The notes under the pieces are model-generated. The model did not search any database, was not told where the DNA came from, and saw nothing but the letters and a program-made list of their open reading frames with translations. A stretch of DNA of 48,581 nucleotides, taken from the NCBI GenBank assembly GCA_947479535.1, contig CANJZQ010000015.1, forward strand, positions 1-48,581. The letters are read 5' to 3'. Below are positions 33,773 to 42,180 of the stretch, in pieces. The position numbers and the translations under genes are program-made. This DNA comes from Oligoflexales bacterium. Its GTDB lineage: Bacteria; Bdellovibrionota_B; Oligoflexia; Oligoflexales; RGVZ01. Position 1 is the stretch's first letter; each line of letters starts with the position of its first letter.

Positions 33773-34675
33773 ATGAAAAAGACGGAAGAGAACCGTTACC
33801 CGCATTCCGCCACCTTGTTCCGCTTCTGCAAGGAAGCCCTTGAGATCCGCTATGAAGGCAACGTCAAGGTCATTGACCAGGATGTCGGCGCGATCCTTGG
33901 TTACGATCCAGCCGATTGCAGCCATTGGAAGAAGGGAAAGAAGAATATTCGCTCCCTTTCGACCTTGCGCGGTCTGGCTGATCATCTGAACGTGGACGAG
34001 CGCCTGGTGATTGACATTGCTGCAGGCGCGGTCGGTTTGGATGAAGCCGTGTTTGAATACCGCGGCTACGGCGCATTTTCGATCTCCGGTCGCCACCAGG
34101 AGAACCTGAAAAAAGAATTCTTCAAGAACCCCAGCCGCTGGCAGGCTGAAGGTGCTCCGATTTCTTTTGAGACACTTTTTGATGTGAATCGCGCGGCAGT
34201 CCTCAAGACGGTCAAGGCGATCATCGAACAAGGGCGGTTCACGGAAGCACCAGTTTACATCCCTGAAGTGCTGCAGATGTTTCCCGCAATTTCAATTGTG
34301 GCAGAGGCGACTCTTGCCAAGGCATTCGTTGCTGAATACACGGGTGAAGGCTCTGAAACAAAGCTGACCATTCGCCACCGCGCCAGCGACTCACGCTCCT
34401 TCATCCGGTTTTTGATCGCCAAGGAAGTTTTTAACTGGTTGGTACGTTCTGGCCATGCCTTGGGTGCCGCATTCGTTGGCGCTCCGGCAGAGGCTCTTGA
34501 AGTTCAGGGCAATGCCTTTGCTGGATTGCTCCTGGTCCCGGGTGACTTCATGCGTCGCGAAGTTGAGCGGATCGACAGTAGTTTGGATATCGTGCAGCAG
34601 CTCGCATCGACCTTCTGGGTTTCCAAGGCGCTGATGAATCAGCGCCTGCGGGACTACATGGAAAATCTTAGCTGA
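33773..34675 (+). CDS. HTH regulator with degenerate ImmA/IrrE-like domain
   Basis: 300-aa protein. Residues about 10-85 form a helix-turn-helix-like N-terminal part (DQDVGAILGYDPADCSHWKK then NIRSLSTLRGLADHLNV), the XRE pattern. The C-terminal half follows the ImmA/IrrE (DUF955) layout: RFLIAKEVFNWL (212-223) aligns with the RFTIAHELGH helix of that family, but both zinc histidines are replaced (K217 and N221) while the glutamate E218 remains; NAFAGLLLVP (247-256) matches the following NxFAAxLLMP strand. It is therefore probably a non-catalytic sensor. The ATG at 33773 has GGAGG upstream; ATG 33752 is an alternative. A TACAAT box at 33723-33728 may be its -10. Confidence 0.75.
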   Translation: MKKTEENRYPHSATLFRFCKEALEIRYEGNVKVIDQDVGAILGYDPADCSHWKKGKKNIRSLSTLRGLADHLNVDERLVIDIAAGAVGLDEAVFEYRGYGAFSISGRHQENLKKEFFKNPSRWQAEGAPISFETLFDVNRAAVLKTVKAIIEQGRFTEAPVYIPEVLQMFPAISIVAEATLAKAFVAEYTGEGSETKLTIRHRASDSRSFIRFLIAKEVFNWLVRSGHALGAAFVGAPAEALEVQGNAFAGLLLVPGDFMRREVERIDSSLDIVQQLASTFWVSKALMNQRLRDYMENLS

Positions 34676-34731
34676 TTGAACGATCGGGCTTTTGTTTTTA
34701 AGAAAAAAAATATCGTTTTTTGTCTGTTAAT

Positions 34732-34775
34732 AGGCCCTTGGGCGGAGAATTCCGTTCCTGAGGGCCTGTTTTTTT
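34732..34775 (+). terminator. Strong intrinsic terminator
   Basis: AGGCCCT (34732-34738) pairs with AGGGCCT (34761-34767), with an inner CGGA/TCCG hairpin, then seven T residues (34769-34775). It follows the HTH/ImmA-like gene by 56 bases; an A-run/T-run stretch at 34700-34720 precedes it. Confidence 0.85.
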
Positions 34776-34867
34776 ATCGAAATAATCAAGTGGCATGGAT
34801 TCTCCTCCGATTCTGGACATGCGCGCCAAGCCCTGTCGCGTGATGACCTCAATCGAAGGAACCAAGC

Positions 34868-36142
34868 ATGGGTACGCCATTTAAATTAAAGAACGGTTCT
34901 GTAGCCCTGTTGGCCGAAGTCCCAGGGGGGCTCTATAACTCCGCACACTTAAAAAAACTGGCTGCAGTGTCGGAGCAGCATTCCGTAATCATGAAGGCGA
35001 CGGAAGATCAGCGGATTGTCATGTTTGTCGTGCCAGAACAAGTTGAGTCGATTTCGCGAGATCTGACATCCGGTGGCCTTGCAGTCCGTCACTATCAAGA
35101 CGGCGTGCATCAGCCTGTCGCCTGTATTGGTGCCTTGTGTCCGGAGAGCAAGCAGGATGCCTTGAAGGCTTCTCTTGACATAACGGAAGGGTTGGCAGGA
35201 ATAGAGGCTGTTGCGGCACTAAAGATTGGGATCAACGGCTGTGCCTCATGCTGTGTGCCATGCCACACATTGGATATTGCGATTGTTGGACAAGAGGAAG
35301 GCTACCGAATTTCTCTCGGTGGCAGGCAGATGATCGTTCCGGAGTTGGCTTCCTTTGCAGCCGAGGGAATTCCTGCCAGTGAATTGGTGGATAAAGTCAG
35401 GGCCGTCGTTGATGTCTGGAAAGAGCATGGGCAGCCAGGTGAGAGGATGCAGGGAGTCGTGGAGCGGATTGGAATGACTCCATTCATCGAGGCACTTGCT
35501 CCTTATAGCGGTGATGCCTCGGGTAATCTGGACCAGATTCTGGATACTGCCCCAGTCCCAATGGAGCCACTTGCACCAACAGGCCTGGAACAAACAGGTT
35601 CTGCTTCCGAAGTTGTGCCCGAGTCGATTACAGAAGATGCGCTTGAAAGCACGATGGCTGCCTCCATGGAAGCCGAGGCTGCCGTACCGGTTCCTGCGGA
35701 TGAAAATGCATCTGCGAGGAACGAAATACTGGATTCTCTCCCGGAGGCTGTGGCGGAGATTGCTCCGGAGCCTGAGGCGGACGTTGCTCTTGAGTCTTCA
35801 TTTGAGCCACCAATGAATTCAGATTCAATGACGGATTTTCAGGTCGCACCTGAGGTTGAAGTCGAATCGAATGTTCTAAGCTTCAATGGCGCGATGGATG
35901 AGTCTCCAATCGCCCCGGTGTCGATTGAATATCTTGAAGGCATGGAAATTGATCCGTCTGGAAAGTTTGTTTTCAGTTTCGGTGGCGGAGCCTCGATCAC
36001 AGTCGATCCAGCCATCATTCCATTCGGCGGTTCAAGGGTGTTGAAATTTGCAGGTAAGGAACTGACCGTTCGAGCCGACGGCAAAGGCTTCAATATCGAT
36101 GTCGATGGGCTGAGTTTTCACATGCCGTTGAATGCTGCTTAA
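34868..36142 (+). CDS. Sulfite/nitrite reductase half-domain protein with acidic linker and C-terminal beta domain
   Basis: 424-aa protein in three parts. Residues 1-75 resemble the ferredoxin-like half domain of nitrite/sulfite reductases. Residues 80-150 carry the siroheme/[4Fe-4S] type cysteines: C86-x4-C91, then C125, C128, C129 and C132 in NGCASCCVPCHTLDIAIVG, where C125-x3-C129 or C128-x3-C132 fits the canonical second pair. Residues about 215-340 are a Glu/Ala/Pro-rich acidic linker of low complexity. The last 80 residues are glycine-rich and beta-like (FVFSFGGGASITVDPAIIPF). It is about the size of a small sulfite-reductase-like protein plus an added tail. The ATG has GAAGGAA upstream. 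Catalysis is not established. Confidence 0.65.
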   Translation: MGTPFKLKNGSVALLAEVPGGLYNSAHLKKLAAVSEQHSVIMKATEDQRIVMFVVPEQVESISRDLTSGGLAVRHYQDGVHQPVACIGALCPESKQDALKASLDITEGLAGIEAVAALKIGINGCASCCVPCHTLDIAIVGQEEGYRISLGGRQMIVPELASFAAEGIPASELVDKVRAVVDVWKEHGQPGERMQGVVERIGMTPFIEALAPYSGDASGNLDQILDTAPVPMEPLAPTGLEQTGSASEVVPESITEDALESTMAASMEAEAAVPVPADENASARNEILDSLPEAVAEIAPEPEADVALESSFEPPMNSDSMTDFQVAPEVEVESNVLSFNGAMDESPIAPVSIEYLEGMEIDPSGKFVFSFGGGASITVDPAIIPFGGSRVLKFAGKELTVRADGKGFNIDVDGLSFHMPLNAA

Positions 36143-36178
36143 TTCGTTCAACGATATGTAATCCCTTTGGGTTTTCGA

Positions 36179-37621
36179 ATGAATACTGAATCCAGGTCAA
36201 GCCGAATGATGGCGATGCTTGTCGTTGCCATGGCTTTGCTTTGCATGGTGCGTGCGGGCGATTCTTTTCAGCAAGATGAAATTGGCTTGATCGCCATGAT
36301 CAAAGCACCATTCAGTGAGATGGTTTATGACTACAGCAATATTATTCCGATGCTGTCGCCGTACGAGATTCTAGCCTGGTGTGTTGGGAAATATTTGGGC
36401 TACTCGGAGGCATGGCTCCGCTTGCCATCTATGATGTTCGGTGCAATCATGCTTCATTTTCTCTGGCGTTCGTCGTCTTTTTTCCTTCCCCCTGCGACAG
36501 CTTGGATGCCGTCACTTGTGGTACTGGCGATGCCGCCTGTGCAGCATGCAATCTGCGAGGCGCGCCCCTATGCGATGGCGTTTGCCCTTGTGAGTGTGGC
36601 GATATTCCATGGGGCGGCATTCCTGACTGATAGTGCCAGTTGGCGCGCCTGGTACCTCTCTTGTTTCTTCTGGGCGTTTGCTGGTTGGACTCGTATCAAT
36701 GTTTTTGAGGCTTTTCTGCCCTTCGCTTTGTTTTCTGGTTTAATTCTACACAGGCGCGGATTGTTTTCTTTTACCAGGTTTGTCGGAGGATGCCTGTTTG
36801 TTGCTGGGCCTGCGTTGTTGATGCTTCCTATGGCTTTCCGCTTTGGCTCGACCTCGCACATCCACGGTTATACCGGAGGCGTCTCGACCGCCTACCTTCT
36901 GGAATGGTTGATTTTTTCCTGGTTTCCTCCGGCTGTAATGGCCCTTGTTCTTGGTTCTTTTCTAGTTAAAGGCCTTGCGCACGACGGGGTGCCAATACAA
37001 AAAAAATCGATGGCGGCAGCGTGGCTACTCGTTGCTTGCGCTATTTTCCCGGCAGTACTGCATTTGTTGGTCTGGGTATGGAAGGGAACGTTTGTTATCA
37101 GTGCTCGTTTTCTTGGTGCAACTTTTCCAGCAGCTGCACTAGCGTTCGGGATCTTCATCGGCATAGCCGCGACTAGCCGGATATGGCGAAGCCTGTTCAT
37201 TTCTGGTCTCGTTGTCGCAATTCTCGTTTCCCTTTCCGATAATACGGACCGGGAGGACTGGCGCCGCGGGGTTGCACTCGTCAACGCACGTTCAAAATCG
37301 AGTGACCAACTTGTCTTGGTGTTAAATGGTGCATTCCAGAGCGCCCACGTCGAAATGATTCGACACCGGTTTTTTCTTGGACCGGATGCGGCCTATGGCA
37401 TCAAAGGCACATCAGTTGCAATACCCTCAGTCGTGACGCCGGAGTCAATTGATTATATGCAATCTGTGTTGGCGCAACACCGCGCGTTGGTGGATTCTCG
37501 ACCAGTTCTGATCATTGCTAAATCTAAATTTCGTCAAGTTCCCAAGTGGATTGCCAAAAAGCTTTCCAGAAAAACTGCAGCGGTTTCACTTGAGGGGGTC
37601 GATGTCTACGAGATTTTCTGA
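36179..37621 (+). CDS. GT-C (family 39-like) membrane glycosyltransferase
   Basis: 480-aa integral membrane protein with about 10 hydrophobic segments. The first periplasmic loop has the acidic FQQDEIGL, followed by YSEAWLRLPSMMFGAIM and CEARPYAMAFALVSV, the pattern of ArnT/PMT-type transferases that use polyprenyl-phosphate sugar donors. The C-terminal 120 residues are soluble and periplasmic. The ATG at 36179 was chosen; a TTG 12 bases upstream is also in frame and neither has a strong ribosome site. The acceptor is unknown; lipid A, protein or surface polysaccharide are possible. It lies 36 bases after the reductase-like gene and converges on a methyltransferase. Confidence 0.75.
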   Translation: MNTESRSSRMMAMLVVAMALLCMVRAGDSFQQDEIGLIAMIKAPFSEMVYDYSNIIPMLSPYEILAWCVGKYLGYSEAWLRLPSMMFGAIMLHFLWRSSSFFLPPATAWMPSLVVLAMPPVQHAICEARPYAMAFALVSVAIFHGAAFLTDSASWRAWYLSCFFWAFAGWTRINVFEAFLPFALFSGLILHRRGLFSFTRFVGGCLFVAGPALLMLPMAFRFGSTSHIHGYTGGVSTAYLLEWLIFSWFPPAVMALVLGSFLVKGLAHDGVPIQKKSMAAAWLLVACAIFPAVLHLLVWVWKGTFVISARFLGATFPAAALAFGIFIGIAATSRIWRSLFISGLVVAILVSLSDNTDREDWRRGVALVNARSKSSDQLVLVLNGAFQSAHVEMIRHRFFLGPDAAYGIKGTSVAIPSVVTPESIDYMQSVLAQHRALVDSRPVLIIAKSKFRQVPKWIAKKLSRKTAAVSLEGVDVYEIF

Positions 37622-37638
37622 TTTGAATCAGCAAGTCA

Positions 37639-38241
37639 TTATAAGGATAATTTCCTCAGCTTAAACCTGCTATTCATGCCAAACTGGAAAGTAGAATATT
37701 CGCTTATGATCCAGCCCGTCCCCGAAGTTGCTTCAATCAGTGCGGATTTGTCGTAGTACACCTTGTGATCTTTGATTTGAGATGGATCAATTAGTCCTAG
37801 CTGAAAGCTAAGGAATTCCAAAACTGGTTTTGCGCGCGGGGTCGGCACGGTTCCAATAATTACGCATTCCGATGTCGTTAGTGAGAGCAGCTCTGCAAGT
37901 GCTGTCTTGTACTTTTCATGCTCCATGTGTTCAAAACAGGCAAGCGCGAGGACGCAGTCGAATGGTTCGAGTTGTTTCGTTCGAACCTTGTTTGCAAGTT
38001 CGTTGATGGAACCGAACACATGGATCCCGTCATGTGAAATGAACGGCTTCTCTTCGATGAAAATAAGATCGAGTGCAGTGCGGGACTTTGCTAGCTTTGC
38101 GACCATTCTTAGCGCATTGAATCGAGCGCCGCAGCCGAAGTCCAATACGTTCTTGCCCGCAAGGTTCGTCCTGACATGCAAGGAGCGAAACCAAGCCAGG
38201 ACGTTCTCCAGTGGAGCATTCTGGGTTGTTGGGATTATCAT
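37639..38241 (-). CDS. Class I SAM-dependent methyltransferase
   Basis: 200-aa cytoplasmic protein with SAM-binding motif I VLDFGCGAR (32-40), an acidic residue ending strand 2 (ALDLIFIEE) and motif IV DCVLALACFEHM. The layout is that of small-molecule or sugar methyltransferases rather than rRNA enzymes. Its substrate is not evident. It converges on the glycosyltransferase with a 17-base gap and is 38 bases downstream of the unrecognised gene at 38280, so it may be the last gene of the long minus-strand run. The base composition around 37650-38240 looks a little more AT-rich than its neighbours. Confidence 0.85.
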   Translation of the reverse strand: MIIPTTQNAPLENVLAWFRSLHVRTNLAGKNVLDFGCGARFNALRMVAKLAKSRTALDLIFIEEKPFISHDGIHVFGSINELANKVRTKQLEPFDCVLALACFEHMEHEKYKTALAELLSLTTSECVIIGTVPTPRAKPVLEFLSFQLGLIDPSQIKDHKVYYDKSALIEATSGTGWIISEYSTFQFGMNSRFKLRKLSL

Positions 38242-38279
38242 GCCAGGCTTTCGTTTTTAGCCAATGATACAGTAACTGG

Positions 38280-39221
38280 TTATTCCGTCGGCTTGCGGAC
38301 GATGGTTCCGGTCCCAGTGACGGAAAGCATAAGATTGCTGGTCTGGTCGAAGAATTTTGACAGATTTGGATAGCGATTGCGCATTTGCCAAGCCCAGAAG
38401 AGTTGGCGGCGCGGGTGGCGGTGCGTCGACAGGATTTGCAGAACCCCCTGCTCTTCCTCGTTGAGTTCAAGATCGTCCTTGCGGCCAAAGCATTCGGACG
38501 CCGCATCACGGACCTTTTGGTCCAATTCGTGATGCTTTTGACGTGCCTCCAGCAAGTCTACCTTCTGGGTTTCTTCCTCGAATAATAACTGAAAATGCTG
38601 CCATGAACTGGCGAGCAGCGACAAGGTAGGAATTCTTGGCCCAAAATGCCGCAACATCAAGACCACCTGATCGACAGGATGTGTCTCGCATAAAGTTTTC
38701 GCTGCGGCCTCTGATGTCGCCAGTTCAACATCATCCAGGCTGCGGTTGCGGATGAAGGATTCAAGGACGCGTTGCCAGGTATTTATCTCCACCTGCCGGT
38801 GATTTCCGCGATCCTTGTCCCGACGGTGTCCGTCTAAGACCTGCAGATTGGCCAGGCCTTGGCGCCGGAAGGGAAAAACAAGAGCGTCATGGGAGGAGTG
38901 GGTTTCGCCATTGTCGTGCCGCCATTTGTGCGTATCAAATTGCATGGACAGTCTGACGGATTGAATTTTCGGGGCTTGAGTCAAGTCACCATAACCAGCG
39001 CGAATGATCCCGCGCGTTACCAGGTTGCTGATGGCGTCACGGATTTCCATTGGCTGGCGGTGAAGTGTGAGCCCTAGTTCGTGTTCGGTGGTGATGATGT
39101 GGTCCAAGCCAGAAACCGCGCAGTTCAGCAAATACAGCACAATGCTGTACTCACACTGGCTAAGTTTGGCCAGTGCAAGAAGTTTGAAACCGGACTCGCG
39201 ATAAAAGCTCTGGACGCTCAT
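38280..39221 (-). CDS. Unrecognised protein with possible winged-helix N-terminus
   Basis: 313-aa soluble protein. Residues about 1-80 read like a winged-helix domain (SQCEYSIVLYLLNCAVSGL, then REAIS-like helices and VTRGIIRAGYG), as in DnaD/replication or MarR-like proteins. The rest is helical and charged with several aromatic residues (for example SSWQHFQLLFEEE and RQLFWAWQMRNRYP). No enzyme motif or membrane segment is seen. The ATG at 39221 has GGAG nine bases upstream. It follows the biotin carboxylase gene by 50 bases and may be cotranscribed. I do not recognise the family. Confidence 0.6.
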   Translation of the reverse strand: MSVQSFYRESGFKLLALAKLSQCEYSIVLYLLNCAVSGLDHIITTEHELGLTLHRQPMEIRDAISNLVTRGIIRAGYGDLTQAPKIQSVRLSMQFDTHKWRHDNGETHSSHDALVFPFRRQGLANLQVLDGHRRDKDRGNHRQVEINTWQRVLESFIRNRSLDDVELATSEAAAKTLCETHPVDQVVLMLRHFGPRIPTLSLLASSWQHFQLLFEEETQKVDLLEARQKHHELDQKVRDAASECFGRKDDLELNEEEQGVLQILSTHRHPRRQLFWAWQMRNRYPNLSKFFDQTSNLMLSVTGTGTIVRKPTE

Positions 39222-39271
39222 TTTGATGTCTCCCGATGTTGCCCCGGAGATGTCATCTTACCCGAGGTTGG

Positions 39272-41332
39272 CTATGGACTCCAACGGGCTACGGTTTGAC
39301 CCGCAGAAACTTGCTCTCCAACAGTCACATCTACACTTTCGATCCGTCCCTGGCGTTGGGACTTGACTTCGAATTCCATTTTCATCGATTCGATCACGAG
39401 GACGGCGGCACCCTCCTCAACCTCCACTCCTGCAGAGACCTTTATTGCAACAATCTTGCCGGGAACCGGGGCTGAAACATGAAGGCTTGTCGCCTGCCTT
39501 GCAGATGCTCTTGATGTCGGGGCGACAAGCGAAATTTTGGTGATTTCCCGCTTGAAATTGTGACCGCATAAATTGACGAACAAGATACGGTCGCCACCGG
39601 TTTGCCGGGAGGCAAAATGGAATGGCAGATGACGACTTGCCATCCGGACTGACCCAAGTCCCATGCGTGTGGTCGTTGTGCCGTCTTGCGCTAAAATCTT
39701 CTCGTGGTGCAGATGTGCCATTGTGTTGTGGTCGGAAGGCGCCGGCGCAGCTTTCACGAGAGATCCGAAGGCGGCGCGGGTCAACTGGGCTGCCAGGGAT
39801 TCACCGGCGCCTGCGCGGGTGTGGGAGGCGGGACCGTGCGAGGTGAGCCCCGTAGAAAAGGCGACGGCATCCAACGCAGCCGTTGCTGCAGTTTCTAGTT
39901 TGGCGCGCTCAGCTTTTTCCCATTTTAAAAATTCAGGCATGGCGTCAGCAATAAAATGCGTGCTGACAACCTTGCTGCGAAATCCACTGAAACCGGAAAG
40001 CCATGTAAGCAGGGAGATATTATTGGCGCTGTTGGCGAGAAACATCGCTTTTAGGGTCTGCGTGAGACGAGCCAGGGCCGCCTCGCGCGATTCAGCCGTG
40101 GCCACAAGTTTTGCGACCATTGGATCAAAGCGCGTGGTGACTTCGTCGACAGTATCAAGTCCCGTTTCCCAGCGAATTCCTGGACTGCTGGGCGTGATGA
40201 AGGACGAAACAGGGCCTGGAGCCGGAAAAAAATTCTGGTGCACATCTTCAGCGTAAATTCTGGCTTCCACGGAATGTCCACGTGGGAGAAGTTTTCCAAG
40301 TGATGCTGGCATGGTTGTGCCGCAAGCGATACGCAGTTGCCACTCAACCAGATCAAGTCCAAAGACTTCTTCGCTGACCGGATGTTCAACTTGCAGGCGG
40401 GTGTTCATCTCAAGGAAATAAAACGGCTGGGGTGAGGTTGCTGGGGCTTTGCCGTCGACGAGAAATTCCACGGTCCCTGCAGAGTCATAACCGACAGACT
40501 TGGCGAGTCCGATGGCCGCAGTTTGCATCGCTTTTCTTGTTGTCTCGTGCAAGTCAGGAGCAGGTGCTTCCTCGATGATCTTTTGGTGGCGGCGTTGCAG
40601 TGAACAATCACGGTCACCAATGGCAAACACTTGGCCCGATTTATCTGCGAGGATCTGAACTTCCACATGGCGGGGGCTCTCGAGGTACCTTTCAACCACG
40701 AGAAGGCCGTTGCCGAAAGAACTCTTGGCCTCGGACGCGGCCCGATGACTTTGCTCGATCAATGCGTCTTCGTCATGAACGATGCGCATGCCTTTGCCGC
40801 CACCGCCAAAGGCTGCCTTGATCAGAAGGGGAAAGCCCGTGGACTTGGCGAATTTGCGCAATTGAGTGGCAGCCAGTTCCGGGTCGCGATCCAAATCAAT
40901 GCCATCGAGGCCCTCAATACACGGAACGGAGGCCTTCAGGGCTAAAGTCCTTGCCGCGGCTTTGCTGGCCATCGCCTTGATTCCAGTGGCTGCCGGACCA
41001 ACCCAGATCAGCCCGGCACTGGCCACGGCTTCAGCAAAAACAGCGTTTTCGGACAAGAATCCAAAACCAGGATGAATCGCATCGCACTCGCATAGTTTAG
41101 CGAGTTTGATCATTTCATTGCCGTTCAAGTATAGGGCCGTGGTTTCCTCAGGAACATGGTGAAATACGGTGATCACATCAGCCAGGTATGCGGGTGGTGT
41201 TACACGGTCCGTCAAAGCCACCGTTTCAATTCCCAGCCGCTGCGCAGTCAACGCGATGCGGCGGGCAATCTCACCGCGATTGGCAATGAAAAGTCGTTTG
41301 CAGAGTTCTGGATTTTTTAGCCGTGGATTCAC
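39272..41332 (-). CDS. liuD: Acyl-CoA carboxylase alpha subunit (biotin carboxylase + BCCP), LiuD/MccA-like
   Basis: 686-aa subunit that carboxylates biotin with ATP and bicarbonate for a biotin-dependent acyl-CoA carboxylase. The N-terminal biotin carboxylase has LFIANRGEIARRI, the ATP-grasp glycine loop KAAFGGGGKGMRIV and FLEMNTRLQVEHPVSE. A middle domain leads to a C-terminal biotin carrier with biotinylated K651 in ESMKME. The length and the one-chain BC-BCCP layout fit methylcrotonyl-, geranyl- or propionyl-CoA carboxylases. It starts with GTG in a GTGA overlap with the hydratase gene. The 3-methylcrotonyl-CoA assignment comes from gene order, not from the protein itself. Confidence 0.9.
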   Translation of the reverse strand: MNPRLKNPELCKRLFIANRGEIARRIALTAQRLGIETVALTDRVTPPAYLADVITVFHHVPEETTALYLNGNEMIKLAKLCECDAIHPGFGFLSENAVFAEAVASAGLIWVGPAATGIKAMASKAAARTLALKASVPCIEGLDGIDLDRDPELAATQLRKFAKSTGFPLLIKAAFGGGGKGMRIVHDEDALIEQSHRAASEAKSSFGNGLLVVERYLESPRHVEVQILADKSGQVFAIGDRDCSLQRRHQKIIEEAPAPDLHETTRKAMQTAAIGLAKSVGYDSAGTVEFLVDGKAPATSPQPFYFLEMNTRLQVEHPVSEEVFGLDLVEWQLRIACGTTMPASLGKLLPRGHSVEARIYAEDVHQNFFPAPGPVSSFITPSSPGIRWETGLDTVDEVTTRFDPMVAKLVATAESREAALARLTQTLKAMFLANSANNISLLTWLSGFSGFRSKVVSTHFIADAMPEFLKWEKAERAKLETAATAALDAVAFSTGLTSHGPASHTRAGAGESLAAQLTRAAFGSLVKAAPAPSDHNTMAHLHHEKILAQDGTTTTRMGLGSVRMASRHLPFHFASRQTGGDRILFVNLCGHNFKREITKISLVAPTSRASARQATSLHVSAPVPGKIVAIKVSAGVEVEEGAAVLVIESMKMEFEVKSQRQGRIESVDVTVGEQVSAGQTVARWSP

Positions 41333-42180
41333 GATTCAATGCGCTCCAAGAGGGGAGAGATTTTAAACTCGTCTGAAATTTTGATTGACCAGGGAGAAGG
41401 GGATTTTGCGAAGAATGCTTGAAGGCCGGCTTGGCCTTCGTTGCCAGTTCGTGCCAATGCAATGGCTTGAGCGGTGTAATCGCCTTGACGACCGGACTGT
41501 TCGCGGACTTGATCCAGCAGTTTCTTGATGGTGCTTTGGGCGAGTGGACCTGCCTGGACAACGTGTCCGACTTCCGTGCGAGTGGCGTCATCTAAATCCC
41601 CGCCCTCGACAACAACATCAACAAGACCAGCGTTCCTTGCCTCTTGGGCATCAAAAACACGCGAGGTCAACGCTGCACGTCGTAAGGGGCCAGGGGAAAA
41701 CCTGCGGGCCAGATAGGGCATGATAACCGCCGGGACAAGTCCCAGCCGTGCTTCACTCAAACAAAACCGGCTAGTCTCCGTTGCGATGACGATGTCGCAG
41801 CACGCAACAAGGCCAACGGCTCCGCCATACGCGGCTCCGCGCACCAGTGCGATGGTCGGCCTGGGAAAATTTGCGACGGCTTCAAACATATGCGTCAAGC
41901 GCGCTGCATCCGCCAGATTTTCCTGGTGGGAAAGCCTTGCACTCTCCTGCATCCAGCCCAGATCGGCCCCGGCGCAGAAGTGCTTTCCCCGTCCCGCAAT
42001 AATGAGGCAGCGCAGGGAAGGGTCGGAAACCGCATTCCGGATTGCCTCTGTAATTGCATCAAGCATCGCTCCGCTAAATGCGTTTGCGGTATCGGGGCGG
42101 TCCAAAATAAGAACACCGGCTTTGGAGTTGCCGCTCTCGTCAAGATTCAGTGTGGTCCAAGACGTTGGAGCAGCAATCAC
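41329..42180 (-). CDS. liuC: Methylglutaconyl-CoA hydratase-like enzyme (LiuC type)
   Basis: 283-aa crotonase-family protein. The oxyanion segments are KHFCAGADLGWM and AYGGAVGLVACCDI; in the second, the position of the first catalytic Glu of classical crotonases is a glycine (G123), while the second Glu is kept (E143 in LSEARLGLVPAVI). This pattern is that of bacterial LiuC/methylglutaconyl-CoA hydratases. It would hydrate 3-methylglutaconyl-CoA to HMG-CoA in leucine breakdown. The start is GTG overlapping the atuA-like stop (GTGA), and the stop overlaps liuD. Confidence 0.82.
   Translation of the reverse strand: MIAAPTSWTTLNLDESGNSKAGVLILDRPDTANAFSGAMLDAITEAIRNAVSDPSLRCLIIAGRGKHFCAGADLGWMQESARLSHQENLADAARLTHMFEAVANFPRPTIALVRGAAYGGAVGLVACCDIVIATETSRFCLSEARLGLVPAVIMPYLARRFSPGPLRRAALTSRVFDAQEARNAGLVDVVVEGGDLDDATRTEVGHVVQAGPLAQSTIKKLLDQVREQSGRQGDYTAQAIALARTGNEGQAGLQAFFAKSPSPWSIKISDEFKISPLLERIES

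Noticed and set aside
41329-42180. Missing first catalytic Glu as a sign of an inactive hydratase
   Set aside because: The glycine at this position together with the LSEARLGLVPAVI segment is the usual pattern of LiuC-type enzymes, so it is not a defect.
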